Shown: piece by piece, positions 8,467 through 18,021 of the stretch
How the letters are laid out: each line of letters opens with the position of its first letter
How positions within the stretch are numbered: position 1 is the first letter of the stretch
NCBI RefSeq assembly: GCF_014191775.1
Contig: NZ_JACHXA010000003.1
Coordinates: 394,031 to 458,030, forward strand
Length of the DNA: 64,000 nt
Direction: 5' to 3'
Source: Limibacillus halophilus
GTDB lineage: Bacteria > Pseudomonadota > Alphaproteobacteria > Kiloniellales > CECT-8803
Position numbers and translations under genes: made by a program
Notes under the pieces: model-generated
What the model saw: the letters and a program-made list of their open reading frames with translations, nothing else
What the model was told of the DNA's origin: nothing
The model's database searches: none

Positions 8467-10419
8467 ATGACTCAGCCGCTCTGGCAACCGACACCCGAAC
8501 GCAAGGAAGGCGCAAACATCTCTGCCTTCATGGAGCAATTGAAGCGGGACTGGGGTGTCGAGTTGTCCGACTACGCTGAACTCTATGACTGGTCGGTCAA
8601 AGAAATCGAGAAGTTCTGGAGCAGTGTTTGGACCTTCGGCAAGGTGGTCGCCGAAACCCGGGGCGACAGGATACTGGTGGACGGAACCAAGATGCCGGGC
8701 GCGGCGTTCTTCCCGGATGCACGTTTGAATTTTGCGCAAAATCTTCTGCGCAGACGTGGCCCCGAGGACGCTATCGTGTTTTGGGGTGAGGACAAGGTTA
8801 AACGTCGCCTTTCCCACGACGCCTTGAATGCGCTGGTCAGCCGATTGCAACAACGCCTGCAAGATCTGGGCGTCGGAGAAGGTGATCGTGTCGCCGGCTT
8901 CATGCCCAACATGCCTGAAACCGTTGCCGCCATGCTGGCGACCGCATCGCTTGGTGCGGTTTGGTCGTCGTGCTCCCCGGATTTCGGCGTACAAGGAGTT
9001 CTCGATCGGTTCGGCCAGATCGAACCGAAGGTGCTGTTCTGCCCGGACGGTTATTATTACAACGGCAAAGCCGTCGATTCCCTGGCCCGGGTCGCTGAGT
9101 TCTCTAAGGAGATACCCAGTCTCAACGGAATCATTGTCTGTCCGTACCTGAATGACGAGCCGGACGTTTCCACAATTGCCAAGGCCATGACATTGACGCA
9201 GGCCATCTCGGGTAAAACCGCAAACCCGATCCAATACCGGCACGTAGCCTTCAATGCACCGCTCTACATCATGTTTTCCAGCGGGACGACGGGAAAACCC
9301 AAGTGCATTGTCCACGGCGTCGGCGGAACGCTGCTTCAGCACATCAAGGAGCACAAACTGCAGTGCGACGTGAAACCGGGTGACCGCGTGTTCTACTTCA
9401 CGACCTGCGGGTGGATGATGTGGAACTGGTTGGTTTCCGGATTGGCAGCGGAAGCCACCCTTTTGCTCTACGATGGGTCGCCTTTCCATCCGGTCCCGGA
9501 GATTCTTTTCGACTACATGGACGCCGAGCGAGGAACGCTCTTTGGCACCTCCGCCAAATTTATCGATTCCTTGAAGAATGCCGGAGCTGACCCGAAGTCG
9601 AGCCATGATCTCTCCAGCATTCGAATCATCGCCTCAACCGGATCCCCGTTGGTCGCCGAGGGATTCGACTACGTATACGCACACATCAAGGAGGATGTCT
9701 GCCTGGCCTCCATCGCCGGTGGTACGGACATAATCAGTTGCTTTGTGGCAGGCAATCCGATCGGCGCGGTCTGGCGCGGCGAGATTCAAGCCCGCTGCCT
9801 GGGCATGGCTGTCGAGGTCTTCGACGATGAAGGTCAGCCGACGAGAGGCAAGAAGGGGGAACTGGTCTGCACCCGCCCCTTCCCTTCAATGCCGATTTAC
9901 TTTTGGAACGATCCCGACGGCGCGCGCTATCACAGCGCCTATTTCGAGCGTTATGACAATATCTGGTGCCAAGGTGATTTCGCCGAAATCACCGAACACG
10001 ATGGGGTTATTATCTATGGCCGTTCGGATGCGACCCTGAATCCCGGCGGCGTTCGCATCGGCACGGCGGAGATTTATCGTCAGGTGGAGAAGCTACCGGA
10101 GATCGACGAGTCCCTGGTCATTGGTCAGGACTGGCAAGGCGACGTTCGTGTCGTATTGTTCGTCCGATTGGCGGCGGGAGCCGTGTTGGACGAGGACCTG
10201 ATAAAACGCATCAAGACACAGGTCCGCACCGGCGCGACACCGCGACACGTTCCGGCCAAGGTCGTCGCGGTAGCCGATATCCCACGTACGAAATCCGGAA
10301 AGATCGTCGAGCTTGCCGTGCGCGATGTCGTCCACGGCCGGGCGGTGAAGAACAAGGATGCTCTCGCCAACCCCGAAGCGCTCGACCTCTACGTGGGACT
10401 CGCCGAACTTCAGGAATAA
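8467..10419 (+). CDS. aacS: Acetoacetyl-CoA synthetase (acetoacetate-CoA ligase)
   Basis: Activates acetoacetate to acetoacetyl-CoA using ATP, in the cytosol, so ketone bodies or products of polyhydroxybutyrate breakdown can re-enter metabolism. The 650 residues match the family length. Seen are the adenylate-forming P-loop [14 protein letters not shown], the family-specific [10 protein letters not shown] stretch, the [12 protein letters not shown] motif and the C-terminal catalytic Lys in TKSGKIVE. The N terminus ([10 protein letters not shown] and [10 protein letters not shown]) is typical of acetoacetyl-CoA rather than acetyl-CoA synthetases. An AGGAG lies nine bases before the ATG. It works logically with 3-hydroxybutyrate dehydrogenase at 25.1 kb. 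Confidence 0.95.
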   Translation: MTQPLWQPTPERKEGANISAFMEQLKRDWGVELSDYAELYDWSVKEIEKFWSSVWTFGKVVAETRGDRILVDGTKMPGAAFFPDARLNFAQNLLRRRGPEDAIVFWGEDKVKRRLSHDALNALVSRLQQRLQDLGVGEGDRVAGFMPNMPETVAAMLATASLGAVWSSCSPDFGVQGVLDRFGQIEPKVLFCPDGYYYNGKAVDSLARVAEFSKEIPSLNGIIVCPYLNDEPDVSTIAKAMTLTQAISGKTANPIQYRHVAFNAPLYIMFSSGTTGKPKCIVHGVGGTLLQHIKEHKLQCDVKPGDRVFYFTTCGWMMWNWLVSGLAAEATLLLYDGSPFHPVPEILFDYMDAERGTLFGTSAKFIDSLKNAGADPKSSHDLSSIRIIASTGSPLVAEGFDYVYAHIKEDVCLASIAGGTDIISCFVAGNPIGAVWRGEIQARCLGMAVEVFDDEGQPTRGKKGELVCTRPFPSMPIYFWNDPDGARYHSAYFERYDNIWCQGDFAEITEHDGVIIYGRSDATLNPGGVRIGTAEIYRQVEKLPEIDESLVIGQDWQGDVRVVLFVRLAAGAVLDEDLIKRIKTQVRTGATPRHVPAKVVAVADIPRTKSGKIVELAVRDVVHGRAVKNKDALANPEALDLYVGLAELQE

Positions 10420-10428
10420 CCGGGGACG

Positions 10429-11340
10429 TCAGCGGTCGGATGCGCTGGCCATGGGGGCTGGAGCACCGCTTGTGGTGACAGTTACCTCGGCCTCCATTTC
10501 AATGAAATCGTCACGGTCGCCAAAATAGCTGCCGGAAAAAGGTAAAGCCTGCGCCGGGTCGCGTGCCACACCAACACGGATCAGGTTACTGCCACCGATG
10601 ATTCCATTCGTCGGATCGCATTCCACCCAACCGGGGCCCGGCAGATAAACCTGCACCCAGGCATGAGTCGCACCGGCGCCGACCGTGCCGTTGTCGCCGC
10701 CTTCCAAGGCCGGATCGTAGAGGTAACCGGTTACGAAACGTGCGGCCATGCCCAACGAGCGCAACGCCTCCATCATGAAAAGCGCGTAGTCACGGCAGGT
10801 TCCAGTTTGCCTTGCCAGCGTTTCCAACGGCGCTTGCACGCCTTCGTCCTCACGCGGAATGTACTGAAACTCGTTGCGTATTTGTTTGGTAATCTGCTCC
10901 AGGAGGATCCAGATATCGGTCGGCCCGGTTTCATTGCGGAACTTTCTCGCCCAGGCATCTATTTTTTTCTCCGAATCATGGTACTGCCGCTCGATCGTGC
11001 GCGCCAGATCGGGGTACTCCTCGGACGAGTAGGAAATCGGCAGGGTCCGAGCCGCCGGGTCCAACGGAAACTCAAACTCGCTGCTGCCATAATGTTCGAC
11101 CATGATCATGCTGTCGACGAACAGCTCCTCGGCCGGCTCCTCGAATGTGGCAATGGCAACGGAATTGCCAAAGACGTCATGGAACCAGCGCAGCTCCGGT
11201 TGCGGCTTTATGATCAAGCCCGATGAAATGACACGGATGTCATGACTGTCCCTGGGCCGGAACATCATACGATGCGGCCCAAAACGCACGGGCTTCTTGT
11301 AGCTGTAACGGGTGGTGTGGCGGATCGTCAGCAAGCGCAT
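10429..11340 (-). CDS. Transglutaminase-like cysteine peptidase of the ATP-grasp/alpha-E cassette
   Basis: A 303-residue protein with a beta-sandwich bacterial transglutaminase N-terminal region (MRLLTIRHTTRYSY) and a transglutaminase-like catalytic core. The triad is visible: Cys in TGTCRDYALFMMEALRSLG, His in GATHAWVQVYLPGPGW and Asp in CDPTNGI. It is the third gene of an operon with an alpha-E protein and a circularly permuted ATP-grasp ligase. That association is well known and has been proposed to make and cleave unusual peptide tags, but the substrate is unknown. The ATG at 11340 fits the domain start; a GTG at 11379 is possible. It is convergent with aacS, leaving nine bases between stops. 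Confidence 0.9.
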   Translation of the reverse strand: MRLLTIRHTTRYSYKKPVRFGPHRMMFRPRDSHDIRVISSGLIIKPQPELRWFHDVFGNSVAIATFEEPAEELFVDSMIMVEHYGSSEFEFPLDPAARTLPISYSSEEYPDLARTIERQYHDSEKKIDAWARKFRNETGPTDIWILLEQITKQIRNEFQYIPREDEGVQAPLETLARQTGTCRDYALFMMEALRSLGMAARFVTGYLYDPALEGGDNGTVGAGATHAWVQVYLPGPGWVECDPTNGIIGGSNLIRVGVARDPAQALPFSGSYFGDRDDFIEMEAEVTVTTSGAPAPMASASDR

Positions 11341-11428
11341 TTGCGCTACTCGCTTCGCTGCTTTTGTAGAGGGCCTCACTTCTAACCCCGACTCCCCTCC
11401 GACCGCAAGCCGTGATCGTCACGCGGCT

Positions 11429-12379
11429 TCAGTGGAAGAACTGCGCGTCAATAGCGTTTGAGAGTTCAACCAGCAGAAACTGAATGCGGTCCATCAAGCG
11501 ATTCACGTGATCGCCGCGGTCCTCATCGTCGGTTGGTTGGCAGGCAAGTCGGTTCAGTTCCTTCAGTTTTTCTTTGATATCGGTGGAAGCCGTCAGCCCG
11601 TACTCCCGCTGCAACTCGGCAACGAGTTCCTCCAGTTCGCGCACGCAAGTGGTGATCGATCGCGGAAAGGCCGGATCGCAGAGGAAAAACCTGAGCACAT
11701 CGGCTGCTATCATACCGCGCGGATGCACGCGTCTGAATGCGTGGTATCCGGCGCCCGAGCGCAGCAGGGTGTTCCAAAGGCTGGCGTCCGACGCCGGATC
11801 CTCGGTCGACGGGGCGATATCCAACGAAGGGCGTCGATACTTGATGTCGAGCAGGCGTGAAGTTTGGTCGGCACGTTCCAGATAGCGGCCAAGGTTATAG
11901 AAATGCCAGCCCTCGTCCCGATAATAGGTGCCCTCGGTGATGCCTGCGTGAGCCTGGCAGCTTTCCTTGACCTCCGAGCAGACAAGCGAAAGTTTCTCCA
12001 GGGCCAGATCCTTGCTACGCAAACCGGTCAGGCGCCCATGGAACACGTTCACCTGTGTCCACATCTCAGTCGAGATCAGGTGGCGAAGTGCGCGTGCGTT
12101 TTCGCGTGCCTGGTGGACCGAAGCAATGATCGATGTCGGATTCTTACGATCCAGTAAATAGAAATGCACGACGTTGTCCGCACTGGCCTCGTTATGAATT
12201 TTGAAGAAGCGCTCCTCGTCATCATTGAGTTGTAGAATCGGCAACCAATCGCGTGCTCCCAAACGGTCCCGTGCAAAGGATTCGTTGACCTGGAGGATGC
12301 GCGCCAAGTTCTCGGCCCGCTCCATGTACCGCGCGAGCCAGAAGAGATTGGAGGCGAAACGTGAAAGAAGCCTACTCAA
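11429..12379 (-). CDS. Alpha-E domain protein (DUF403)
   Basis: An all-helical 316-residue protein with the family N terminus SNLFWLARYMERAENLARIL and the internal YNLGRYLERADQTSRLLDIKY, which repeats the same R-Y-x-E-R-A-[DE] signature. This internal repeat is typical of alpha-E proteins. The TTG at 12379 is chosen because it overlaps the upstream ATP-grasp stop by eight bases; a GTG at 12403 is the alternative. It is the middle gene of the ATP-grasp / alpha-E / transglutaminase cassette and probably acts as a partner or scaffold for the ligase. No catalytic residues are established. Confidence 0.85.
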   Translation of the reverse strand: MSRLLSRFASNLFWLARYMERAENLARILQVNESFARDRLGARDWLPILQLNDDEERFFKIHNEASADNVVHFYLLDRKNPTSIIASVHQARENARALRHLISTEMWTQVNVFHGRLTGLRSKDLALEKLSLVCSEVKESCQAHAGITEGTYYRDEGWHFYNLGRYLERADQTSRLLDIKYRRPSLDIAPSTEDPASDASLWNTLLRSGAGYHAFRRVHPRGMIAADVLRFFLCDPAFPRSITTCVRELEELVAELQREYGLTASTDIKEKLKELNRLACQPTDDEDRGDHVNRLMDRIQFLLVELSNAIDAQFFH

Positions 12380-13817
12380 GGACCCAGGTATCCTTCGATC
12401 CACCGCCTTGCGACGAGTTAACCACTAGCGATCCCTTCTTCAACGCCACCCGCGTAAGCCCGCCCGGCAGCACCCAGGTATCCTTCCCGGTAACCGCGAA
12501 GGGTCTCAGATCGACGTGGCGCGGCACAACTTCGCCATTGAGCAGGGTTGGGCTGACTGAAAGGCTGATCACGGGCTGACTGATATAGTTGGCAGGGTCG
12601 GCCTTTACTTGCGCGCGCAAGGCGTCCAATTCCGCCGCGCTTGCCTGCGGGCCGACCACAACGCCGTAACCGCCTGCCTCGCCCACCGGTTTGACGACAA
12701 GTTCGCTCAAATGATCGAGCGTGTACTTCAGCGCTTCCGGCTCCGCGCAGATGTGTGTCTCGACATTATCCAGGATTGCCTCCTCATCCAGGTAGTAGCG
12801 GATGATGCGGGGCATATAGGCATAGACCGCTTTATCGTCGGCAACCCCGGTTCCAACCGCATTCGCGAGTGTTACCCGGCCCTTGGCATAGGCCCGCATC
12901 AATCCAGGGACACCAAGCGCGGAATCCTTGCGAAATGCCTTTGGGTCCAGAAAGTCATCGTTGATACGACGGTAAACCACATCGACCCGGATCGGGCCGG
13001 CGACCGTGCGCATATAGAGGCAATCATCGTCATCCACGAAAAGGTCTTGCCCCTCGACCAGTGGAACGCCCATTTCCCGAGCCAGGAAAACATGCTCGAA
13101 ATAAGCCGAATTATAGAAGCCAGGCGAAAGCAGCACGACCTGTGGATTATCAATGTTCGCCGGCGCGACTTCGGCCAAAGCATTTTGCAGATGTAATCCA
13201 TAATCGCTGACCCTGCGGATCCCGATGTTGTCCATCAGGTCTGGGAATGTTCGCAGCATCAGGTGGCGGTTCTCCACAACATAAGAAACGCCCGACGGAC
13301 AGCGCGCATTGTCCTCCAGCACCTTGAAGGCCCCTGCCTCATCACGCACCACGTCAATGCCGCAGATGTGCACATAGGTCCCCTGCGGCAGGTCCAGCCC
13401 TTGCATTACCTTCTGGTAATTGGCGTTCGTGAGGACCAGCTCCGCCGGGACGACACCGTCCTTTAGAATTTTCTGGTCGTGGTAGATGTCTGCCAGGAAC
13501 AGATTCAGAGCTTTGACCCTCTGGCGTACGCCACGATCAATCACCGCCCAGTCAGCGGCTGTGATGACACGAGGTATCACATCGAACGGCAGTATCCGGT
13601 CAATGGCTTCTGCATCGCTGTAAACGGTGAAGGTGATTCCGAGATTGTAGAGCTCTCGCTCGGCATTGCGTGCCCTGCGTTCCAGGCTTTGCAGGCCGAT
13701 CTTGTCCAACAGTCTGCAAATCTCGACCGTTCCAGGCTGGTTTTCCCCTACCCGGCCCGTCAGTTCACAGAAAAAACTCTGATGATCGTAATTGGTAAGC
13801 ACAGCACGACGGCTCAT
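12372..13817 (-). CDS. Circularly permuted type 2 ATP-grasp protein (DUF404/DUF407)
   Basis: A 481-residue predicted peptide ligase. Family motifs are LNLFLADIYHDQKILKDGVVP, the ATP-site stretch CGIDVVRDEAGAFKVLEDNARCPSG, PGFYNSAYFEHVFLAREMGVPLVEG, VDVVYRRINDDFLDP, the glycine-rich LVVKPVGEAGGYGVVVG and the C-terminal DLRPFAV. Circularly permuted ATP-grasp enzymes form amide bonds through acyl phosphates. It heads an operon with alpha-E and transglutaminase proteins, with overlapping or short junctions. The N-terminal 30 residues are divergent from the usual family start. The 284-base gap to the divergent CitE-like gene holds its promoter; I see no clear operator. Confidence 0.9.
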   Translation of the reverse strand: MSRRAVLTNYDHQSFFCELTGRVGENQPGTVEICRLLDKIGLQSLERRARNAERELYNLGITFTVYSDAEAIDRILPFDVIPRVITAADWAVIDRGVRQRVKALNLFLADIYHDQKILKDGVVPAELVLTNANYQKVMQGLDLPQGTYVHICGIDVVRDEAGAFKVLEDNARCPSGVSYVVENRHLMLRTFPDLMDNIGIRRVSDYGLHLQNALAEVAPANIDNPQVVLLSPGFYNSAYFEHVFLAREMGVPLVEGQDLFVDDDDCLYMRTVAGPIRVDVVYRRINDDFLDPKAFRKDSALGVPGLMRAYAKGRVTLANAVGTGVADDKAVYAYMPRIIRYYLDEEAILDNVETHICAEPEALKYTLDHLSELVVKPVGEAGGYGVVVGPQASAAELDALRAQVKADPANYISQPVISLSVSPTLLNGEVVPRHVDLRPFAVTGKDTWVLPGGLTRVALKKGSLVVNSSQGGGSKDTWVLE

Positions 13818-14101
13818 GACACCTCACTTTCCAGATCGCGGAAGAAGGACCAAGTAACCGTTTTGCTGTCCCCTGTTCTCATAGCGCACTTTTCATAATG
13901 CATTGTCTATAATGGTAGAATGCTGCGCTGCAAAATACAATGATCGCCTAATTTTCCCCAGTGTCAGCCAGAAATCGGCTTCACCTCGACGCCCATGCTG
14001 CTTAGACTTCGCCGCGGTTTTGAGGCATTAATCAGAAGTTCAAAAGCAGGCGTACCGGAGTTTGAAGCGACTGCCGCCGCCGGAAGAGAAACATAACGAC
14101 C

Positions 14102-15016
14102 ATGTCCGACAAGCCACTATCCTCTCAGCTTTGCCGCTGCTGGCTGTTCCTGCCGGCCGGCGACCCGCTGAAAACTTTGCTGGCCGCCGCTGAAAGCCCG
14201 GCCGATGCGCTGATTGCGGAATTCGAGGATTTCACCGCCCCCGAAAAGAGGCCCGCAGCACGCGCGCAACTGTCCAAGGTGATTGAAGCCTGGCGGGCTG
14301 CTGGAAAACGCACCGCCGCCCGTATCAATCCCTTATCCGACGCCGACGGTTTGCGCGACCTAGAGGCGGCAATGGCGGCGGGCGTCGACGTTGTGGCCTT
14401 GCCAAAGGTGTCGATGCCGGGTCATGTCACCCAACTGGGAGAAGCGGTCGGCGCGCAGGAGCGAAAATTGGGCCGCCCCATCGGCAGCACCGAACTGCTG
14501 CCAAACATAGAAAGCGCAGCCGGACTGGTCCGCACCATAGATATCGTTACCGCGTCGCCCCGTGTGGAGGCGGCGCTCGTTGCGTCCGAGGACATGGCCA
14601 ACGACCTGCAATGTGAACGCGGTCGCGACGGTTCCGAACTCCGCTACGTGCGGGAGCGTTTCCTGGTTGAATGCCGGGCGGCGGGGATACAGCCGATCGA
14701 TTGTCCCTATACCTGGACGGACCTGGAAGGCGTGGCCGCCGATTCGGCCTATGCCAGACGCCTGGGCTACACGTCCAAGAGCGCCGTAAGCCTGGAACAT
14801 GCCATGACGATTCAGGCAGCGCTTACACCTGGAGCAGAGGCCATCGAGCAGGCGCGCCTTAAGGTTCGTGCCTTCGAAGCCGCGCGACAGCGTGGCGAAG
14901 GCCGTGTGGAAGTGGCGGGCTCGCTTGTCGAGATGCCGATCTACGCGGAAGCGCAACGCCTGTTAAAGCGCGCGGCGCTTTACGGTCTGCTCAACGATGA
15001 TGACCAGGAGGAATAA
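14102..15016 (+). CDS. HpcH/HpaI aldolase / citrate lyase family protein (CitE-like)
   Basis: A 304-residue TIM-barrel lyase of the CitE subgroup, which cleaves or forms acyl-CoA such as malyl-CoA or citryl-CoA in a metal-dependent way. The N terminus (RCWLFLPAGDPLKTLLAA) and the conserved E in ALIAEFEDFTAPEKR, R in TAARINPL and the E-D pair in ALVASEDMANDLQ fit the fold. It lacks the longer C-terminal extension of classic malyl-CoA lyases. The agmatinase gene follows after five bases on the same strand, so they form an operon, although a shared pathway is not obvious. The exact substrate is unknown. Confidence 0.85.
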   Translation: MSDKPLSSQLCRCWLFLPAGDPLKTLLAAAESPADALIAEFEDFTAPEKRPAARAQLSKVIEAWRAAGKRTAARINPLSDADGLRDLEAAMAAGVDVVALPKVSMPGHVTQLGEAVGAQERKLGRPIGSTELLPNIESAAGLVRTIDIVTASPRVEAALVASEDMANDLQCERGRDGSELRYVRERFLVECRAAGIQPIDCPYTWTDLEGVAADSAYARRLGYTSKSAVSLEHAMTIQAALTPGAEAIEQARLKVRAFEAARQRGEGRVEVAGSLVEMPIYAEAQRLLKRAALYGLLNDDDQEE

Positions 15017-15021
15017 CCGCA

Positions 15022-15996
15022 ATGAGCGACGATCAGGCGGGCGATCAGGCTTTCCGAAACGATAACCCTCACAACCGCTGGTCGGAGATGACATACGGCG
15101 GCGCGCTCAGCTTTCTGAGGCGTCGCTACAGCCGCGACCTGACGGGCGTCGATGTCGCTGTCACGGGCGTGCCCTACGACTGTGCGGTAACCTATCGGCC
15201 CGGTGCCCGCCTGGGACCGCGCGCGATCCGCGCCGCTTCGGTTCAACTCGCCGAGTTGAAAGCCTTTCCCTTCGGCTTCGACCCGTTCAAGACCTTGAAC
15301 GTCGTAGACTATGGCGATTGCTTTCTAAACCCACACGACCCTTTGAGCATCATCGAGGCCATCACCGCACATATTTCGGAAATTCTGGCTCATGGGGCCT
15401 TTCCCCTGACCTTTGGCGGTGATCACTTCATTACCTATCCGGTACTGCGCGCCATCGCCCGCGCACATGGGCCAGTCGCTCTGGTGCACTTCGACGCCCA
15501 TTGCGACACCTGGCCAGACGACGGGCAGGAGATCAACCACGGGACCATGTTTCTGCGCGCCAAGAACGAAGGCCTGTTGGACGTTGAGGGGTCGGTTCAG
15601 GTTGGGCTTCGGACCTACAACGACGACAGCCATGGCTTTGAGATTCTGAGTGCCCCTTGGGTTCATCGCGAAGGTAGCGCGGCCACCATCGAAGCAATCA
15701 GGGAAAGAGTCGGCGCCCGCAAGGCGTACCTTACCTTCGACATCGATTGCCTGGACCCTGCCTTTGCGCCCGGCACCGGAACCCCGGTATCCGGTGGCCT
15801 CACGCCTGCCCAGGCCCTGGAGATCCTACGCAGCTTGGGTAACATCGATTTCGTCGGCATGGATGTGGTTGAGGTAGCCCCGGCCTACGATCTATCCGAA
15901 GTGACGGCTATCAATGCGGCCACGCTCGCCCATGATTTCCTCTGCCTGCTGGCGGAAAAGAAAGGCGCGAAACGTTTGCCTATAGGCCGGCTTTAG
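15022..15996 (+). CDS. speB: Agmatinase (ureohydrolase family)
   Basis: Hydrolyses agmatine to putrescine and urea, or a related guanidino compound, with two Mn ions. All metal-ligand motifs are present in the 324 residues: [12 protein letters not shown] and [20 protein letters not shown]. The last motif matches agmatinases better than arginases. The ribosome site AGGAGG lies before the ATG, inside the end of the CitE-like gene region. It forms an operon with that lyase. Its TAG stop overlaps the stop of the convergent thioesterase gene by four bases. Guanidinobutyrase or guanidinopropionase activity remains possible. Confidence 0.9.
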   Translation: MSDDQAGDQAFRNDNPHNRWSEMTYGGALSFLRRRYSRDLTGVDVAVTGVPYDCAVTYRPGARLGPRAIRAASVQLAELKAFPFGFDPFKTLNVVDYGDCFLNPHDPLSIIEAITAHISEILAHGAFPLTFGGDHFITYPVLRAIARAHGPVALVHFDAHCDTWPDDGQEINHGTMFLRAKNEGLLDVEGSVQVGLRTYNDDSHGFEILSAPWVHREGSAATIEAIRERVGARKAYLTFDIDCLDPAFAPGTGTPVSGGLTPAQALEILRSLGNIDFVGMDVVEVAPAYDLSEVTAINAATLAHDFLCLLAEKKGAKRLPIGRL

Positions 15997-16406
15997 ACTT
16001 TCAGCGCCTCAAGTGCAGACCGAATGTCCGCAGGGATCTCAACCGGCGTCATACCCTCGCGCTGCACGAATACATGCACGAAATGTCCGGTCGCAGCCGG
16101 CGTCTCAAGCCCCGCCTTGAAAAGGCCGATCTCGTACCGCACGGAACGCCGCCCCAAGTGTCCGACACGCAGACCGGCCTCGACCGGTTCGGGAAAGGCA
16201 AAGGAAGCCTTGAAGGAGCAGAAAGACTCTGCACAGACGCCAATCACCTTGCCGTCATGGATGTCTAAACCACCCTCGGCAATCAAGTAGGCGTTAATCA
16301 CGGTGTCAAAGTAAGAGTAGTATATGACGTTGTTGACGTGACCGTAGAGATCGTTGTCCATCCAGCGGGTCGGGATGGTCAGGAAGTGTTTGTATTCTTG
16401 ACGCAA
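15993..16406 (-). CDS. Acyl-CoA thioesterase (hotdog fold, 4-hydroxybenzoyl-CoA thioesterase type)
   Basis: A 137-residue hotdog-fold thioesterase that hydrolyses acyl-CoA esters. The diagnostic catalytic-loop motif [20 protein letters not shown] (Asp...Gly-His-Val-Asn) is at residues 14-33. The only reasonable start is a TTG at 16406 with AAAGG nine bases upstream. It is convergent with agmatinase and lies 41 bases downstream of the GDYXXLXY gene on the same strand, so it may be the last gene of that operon. Substrate chain length is unknown. Confidence 0.85.
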   Translation of the reverse strand: MRQEYKHFLTIPTRWMDNDLYGHVNNVIYYSYFDTVINAYLIAEGGLDIHDGKVIGVCAESFCSFKASFAFPEPVEAGLRVGHLGRRSVRYEIGLFKAGLETPAATGHFVHVFVQREGMTPVEIPADIRSALEALKV

Positions 16407-16447
16407 GGTTCGCTTGCCTTTCTCGTTTAAGATCGAATGATCGAGGT

Positions 16448-16957
16448 TTACTCAGGTACGATAAGCGCGCGGTTCTCGTCCGCCAGTCCGATCAGGACGC
16501 TGGTGCCATCGGAGGCGACGTGCAGAACGCCGAAACGGGCAACCTGATAGGCCTGCCGTTGCCCTTCTTGGAAAAAGAAGCTTTCCGCGCCATAACGCAT
16601 GCGTCCGGCGTCGGTGACAAGCTTGTACCGAAGTCGGACCTCGCTCGGTGCCAGTGGGCTTTCGTCATCGAAACGCTGAAACCGTGCGACGCCATCGCTA
16701 TCCAACAGCATGATTGCCGTGCCCTTGCGCGGCGAACCTTTGGGGATTTCGCCCCTGGCATGGAGGTCCGGGCTGTAGTCGAGGCGCATGTAATCGCCCT
16801 GGATTAAAGAGCGCGGATCGACGGGCTGCAAAGGCAAGAGCACCTTTTGGCCCGTCTCGACAATCGACTGCTTGGCGAGAATATTCCAGTTGGCAAGCCC
16901 CAATACAAGGACGAGGCCAGCCAGGACTCCCAAAATATCAAGCGCACGGCGGTTCAT
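16448..16957 (-). CDS. GDYXXLXY domain-containing protein (COG4929)
   Basis: A 169-residue protein anchored by one N-terminal helix ([20 protein letters not shown]) with the rest outside the cytoplasm. It shows the name-giving motif GDYMRLDY near residue 54, inside the typical [17 protein letters not shown] context. Function is unknown. Its ATG overlaps the stop of the DUF4401 gene in an ATGA junction, so translation is coupled. This DUF2157 - DUF4401 - GDYXXLXY order recurs in other bacteria, implying a joint membrane complex. Confidence 0.9.
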   Translation of the reverse strand: MNRRALDILGVLAGLVLVLGLANWNILAKQSIVETGQKVLLPLQPVDPRSLIQGDYMRLDYSPDLHARGEIPKGSPRKGTAIMLLDSDGVARFQRFDDESPLAPSEVRLRYKLVTDAGRMRYGAESFFFQEGQRQAYQVARFGVLHVASDGTSVLIGLADENRALIVPE

Positions 16958-18021
16958 TCCTCCAACCCCCGCACATCTTTCAAAAGATTAAAAAAGAGGG
17001 CCCAGGCAATCAGCAGAAAGGTGCCAGTTCCCATCATGATGAAAGACTTCTCAAGCAGCGTGAGATCAAGGGAATAGTAGTATCTGGCGATGAAATAGAC
17101 TTCCAAAACAACGCCTGAGATTGCCAAGCCCCGCGAACCAGAAATGCCGGCTAGAACCAATGCCGGCAGCACCGCCGATCCGGCAGGCGGCAGAATGCCC
17201 GTCACCGCCCCTGCGGTCGCCACCATCCCGACAATCAGCAGCTTTTCCTGCACCTCATCGACCTGGCGCCAGGCGATAGCGAAGGGCACCGCGATCGCCA
17301 AGTAATGAAACAACCGCGTCGCGTCTTCAAAGCGTGCGTTTCCGCCGTTGGGCGAATAGTCGAGATAGCCGTCGAAAAAGGCGGTCATCTCGAATAATCC
17401 AGCAAGTAGCAGACAGACGGTGGCCCCGGCGCGAAAGTCGAACTTGGCCGTGCCGAATAGCAGCAGGCAAACCATAGCCAATATGACGACCGCCAATACC
17501 GGCGTAAGCTGCGCTTCGCTCGCATCATGGACCCACAGAGCAAGCAAAAAGAGTGCCAGAGCGGCAGCGAGGCCTTGCAAGAGTTGGCTGCTCCGCCAGC
17601 AAGCCGTTGCCACCGCAAAAGCCGTCGCAATCACGGTTGGTGCCCAGTAAGTCTCCAACTCGATCGCTACCGCAAACACGATCAAACTGATTCCCGCAGC
17701 AGAGAGCGCGTCGGCAAAATGACCGGTAAAGCCAGCCGTAACCCGATTTCGCGCCAACGCGATCCCAGTACTCAAAAACAGTGATCCGAGCAACAACGCG
17801 GGCAAAGTCATGTCGTCGATGTCGTCATCGAAGAAGGCGATGACCAGCGCTAGCGAGAAACCGAGCAGCACCAGAGCCGTGAACCAAGCTGCAACGCCAA
17901 GTCCCAGCGACATGTACCAGGGCAGGTGATCGTCGCGCACGTTGCCCGTTTGATCGAGAAGCAGCGCAACCTGGGCGTCGGCCAATCCAAATCGCTGGCA
18001 CAGAAGGCTTCGGTTGATCAT
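16954..18021 (-). CDS. DUF4401 domain-containing integral membrane protein
   Basis: A 355-residue polytopic membrane protein with around ten hydrophobic helices (for example GVAAWFTALVLLGFSLALVI and LALFLLALWV). The N terminus RSLLCQRFGLADAQVALLL is cytosolic-like and precedes the first helix, and the C-terminal GTGTFLLIAWALFFNLL is typical of DUF4401. The ATG at 18021 overlaps the upstream DUF2157 stop as ATGA, and its own stop overlaps the GDYXXLXY start the same way, so the three genes form a tightly coupled operon. Function is unknown. Confidence 0.88.
   Translation of the reverse strand: MINRSLLCQRFGLADAQVALLLDQTGNVRDDHLPWYMSLGLGVAAWFTALVLLGFSLALVIAFFDDDIDDMTLPALLLGSLFLSTGIALARNRVTAGFTGHFADALSAAGISLIVFAVAIELETYWAPTVIATAFAVATACWRSSQLLQGLAAALALFLLALWVHDASEAQLTPVLAVVILAMVCLLLFGTAKFDFRAGATVCLLLAGLFEMTAFFDGYLDYSPNGGNARFEDATRLFHYLAIAVPFAIAWRQVDEVQEKLLIVGMVATAGAVTGILPPAGSAVLPALVLAGISGSRGLAISGVVLEVYFIARYYYSLDLTLLEKSFIMMGTGTFLLIAWALFFNLLKDVRGLEE

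Noticed and set aside
8278..9606. A 442-codon open frame on the minus strand opposite acetoacetyl-CoA synthetase
   Set aside because: It is antisense to a clear gene with complete family motifs, its translation has no recognisable domain and its open length follows from the high-GC codon bias of the real gene.
13880..13925. AT-rich near-palindrome before the ATP-grasp gene as an operator
   Set aside because: The two halves pair only partly and no second copy or known motif supports it.
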